From: Acidobacteriota bacterium | GTDB lineage: Bacteria > Acidobacteriota > UBA890 > WLXD01 | NCBI GenBank assembly: GCA_012103255.1 | Contig: WLXD01000006.1 | Location: 1-64,000 of the forward strand | Direction of reading: 5' to 3' | DNA length: 64,000 nt | Shown: piece by piece, positions 63,130 through 64,000 of the stretch | Position numbering within the stretch: position 1 is the first letter of the stretch | How the letters are laid out: every line of letters starts with the position of its first letter | Program-made: the position numbers and the translations under genes | The notes under the pieces: model-generated | The model's database searches: none | What the model saw: the letters and a program-made list of their open reading frames with translations, nothing else | Told to the model about the DNA's origin: nothing

Positions 63130-64000
63130 CTCGGCAGGGTTCCACCACGCTCGACCAGGTGCTTCATCACCTTCTCGGGGCGCAACAGACAGCGACGATC
63201 TATCCCCCCGAGCATCCGCGGGTGAGCGGCGCCGTCCGCGAACTGTTCGAACAACTGGTGAGTTTTCTCGAGACGGAAACGGCTCTTCGAATCGCGTACA
63301 CCGGAGATGGCCTGGTGCTCGGCGACGAGTCCGTCCCTATCGCCGGAGATCTCCGTACCGGTGTTGTTCGCATTCTTCAACGGGGTCAGATTGACCGGCT
63401 TGTCTTCCGTCGCGGCGTGCGGCGATGGGAGGTTGGCGCACTGGTTGATGCGTTGGCTCAGCCGGCGAATGCGCCGAGTGTGTGCAGCGCAGAGTTGCTG
63501 GGCGACGCCCGGGTCGAGCACATCGAAGCGGGAGCGCTCGGCAGCGGCGGTGCGCCGACGGACGAAGCCGACGCGACCGGAGAAAACCTCGTCGACGCAT
63601 GGCAGGTGTATTCGCTCGCCACTCGCGCCGTCGAGTCTCTGGCGTCGACGCTTGCCAGCTCCGCTGATGGTGCGGCGGTCGAACAAGCGCGGCGAACCGC
63701 AGGTGAACTCGTGGATGTCGTAGAGCGTCAGCCATCGATGCTCGCCCACATGCGTGACCTCAAAACCCACGACGACTACTCGTATACCCACTCCTTGAAC
63801 GTCGCTCTCCTGAGTACCCGGATCGCCGGCGCCATGGGAGTGCCGCGCCACGTCCTCGAGCAGGTTGCGACTGCCGCCTTGCTCCATGACGTGGGCAAGA
63901 CGCGAACCCCTGACGAGGTCCTCAACAAACCTGGCAAGCTCACGGAGAACGAATGGGAGGTCATGCAGCGGCACAGCGCCGACGGCATGAAGATGCTGGT
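63126..64000 (+). CDS. HD-GYP domain phosphodiesterase, N-terminal part (runs off window)
   Basis: The frame from the ATG at 63126 is open to the end of the window (291 codons so far) and is missing from the ORF track because it has no stop. Residues ~10-115 (LHHLLGAQQTATIYPPEHPRVSGAVREL ... LRIAYTGDGLVLGDESVPI ... LQRGQIDRLVFRRGV) resemble the HEAT protein's N-terminal domain. From ~215 comes the HD-GYP domain: THDDYSYTHSLNVALLSTRIAGAMGV, AALLHDVGKTRTPDEVLNKPGKLTENEWEVMQRHSADG, with the HD pair in LLHDVGK. The GYP motif would lie beyond the edge. Likely hydrolyses cyclic di-GMP. Overlaps the HEAT gene by four bases. Confidence 0.9.
   Translation, partial: MTRQGSTTLDQVLHHLLGAQQTATIYPPEHPRVSGAVRELFEQLVSFLETETALRIAYTGDGLVLGDESVPIAGDLRTGVVRILQRGQIDRLVFRRGVRRWEVGALVDALAQPANAPSVCSAELLGDARVEHIEAGALGSGGAPTDEADATGENLVDAWQVYSLATRAVESLASTLASSADGAAVEQARRTAGELVDVVERQPSMLAHMRDLKTHDDYSYTHSLNVALLSTRIAGAMGVPRHVLEQVATAALLHDVGKTRTPDEVLNKPGKLTENEWEVMQRHSADGMKML

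Overview
The window is a GC-rich (by eye about two-thirds G+C), densely packed chromosomal segment from a Gram-negative, outer-membrane bacterium: it carries lptB, lnt, rpoN, tatC, secA and a bifunctional penicillin-binding protein, and almost every ORF is chromosomal housekeeping. A von Willebrand-factor-related secreted protein of the kind common in Acidobacteriota, a DUF1844 protein, a Reg_prop-type hybrid sensor kinase, an NHL-like propeller lipoprotein, an HspR/HAIR system next to HrcA/CIRCE, and the HEAT plus HD-GYP pair together suggest Acidobacteriota or a related deep lineage. That placement is inference; there is no rRNA in the window. I see no phage, IS element, CRISPR array, tRNA or rRNA gene.

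Layout. 1-0.9 kb: the tail of an ABC exporter and a 5'-truncated comM remnant. 0.9-18.4 kb is the accessory part: secreted hydrolases (isochorismatase-like, M20 amidohydrolase), an Asp/Glu-type racemase, a 1411-residue hybrid two-component sensor/AraC regulator, a VWFA-TPR protein, ppsA with its regulator ppsR, a secreted methyltransferase-like protein and a propeller lipoprotein. 18.5-35.3 kb: secA, guaB, tsaE-nnr, aroC, uvrA, an LMW tyrosine phosphatase, comEC, tdk, tatC, mazG and a DUF1844 gene. 35.4-43.5 kb: two facing heat-shock operons, dnaK-dnaJ2-hspR-(DnaC-like ATPase) on + and hrcA-grpE-dnaJ-rsmE on -. The first has a HAIR-like HspR operator lying over a near-consensus sigma70 promoter; the second has a perfect CIRCE element. 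43.6-46.1 kb: PBP1A-like gene. 46.1-60.2 kb: one long minus-strand run, lptB-rpoN-hpf-hprK-rapZ-EIIA(Man)-ptsH-ptsI-cupin-asparaginase-nfeD-slipin-SPOR-lnt-prfB. prfB needs the classic programmed +1 frameshift, so the ORF track shows only its second part. 60.3-64 kb: an AT-rich intergenic region, then an MshEN protein, a HEAT-repeat protein and an HD-GYP protein that runs off the end.

The genes form three regulatory themes: a PTS phosphorelay without a sugar permease (EI, HPr with His15 and Ser46, HprK, EIIA-Man, RapZ) beside sigma54; proteostasis split between two repressors; and a cyclic-nucleotide-type operon (MshEN, HD-GYP). The observation I find most novel is at the promoter level. A TGC-TAnnnT extended -10 motif recurs upstream of at least nine genes in the right orientation, and in three cases it sits 6-8 nt before the ATG, predicting leaderless or near-leaderless mRNAs. 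A second candidate novelty is an N-terminal domain of about 110 residues shared by the HEAT-repeat and HD-GYP proteins of the last operon.
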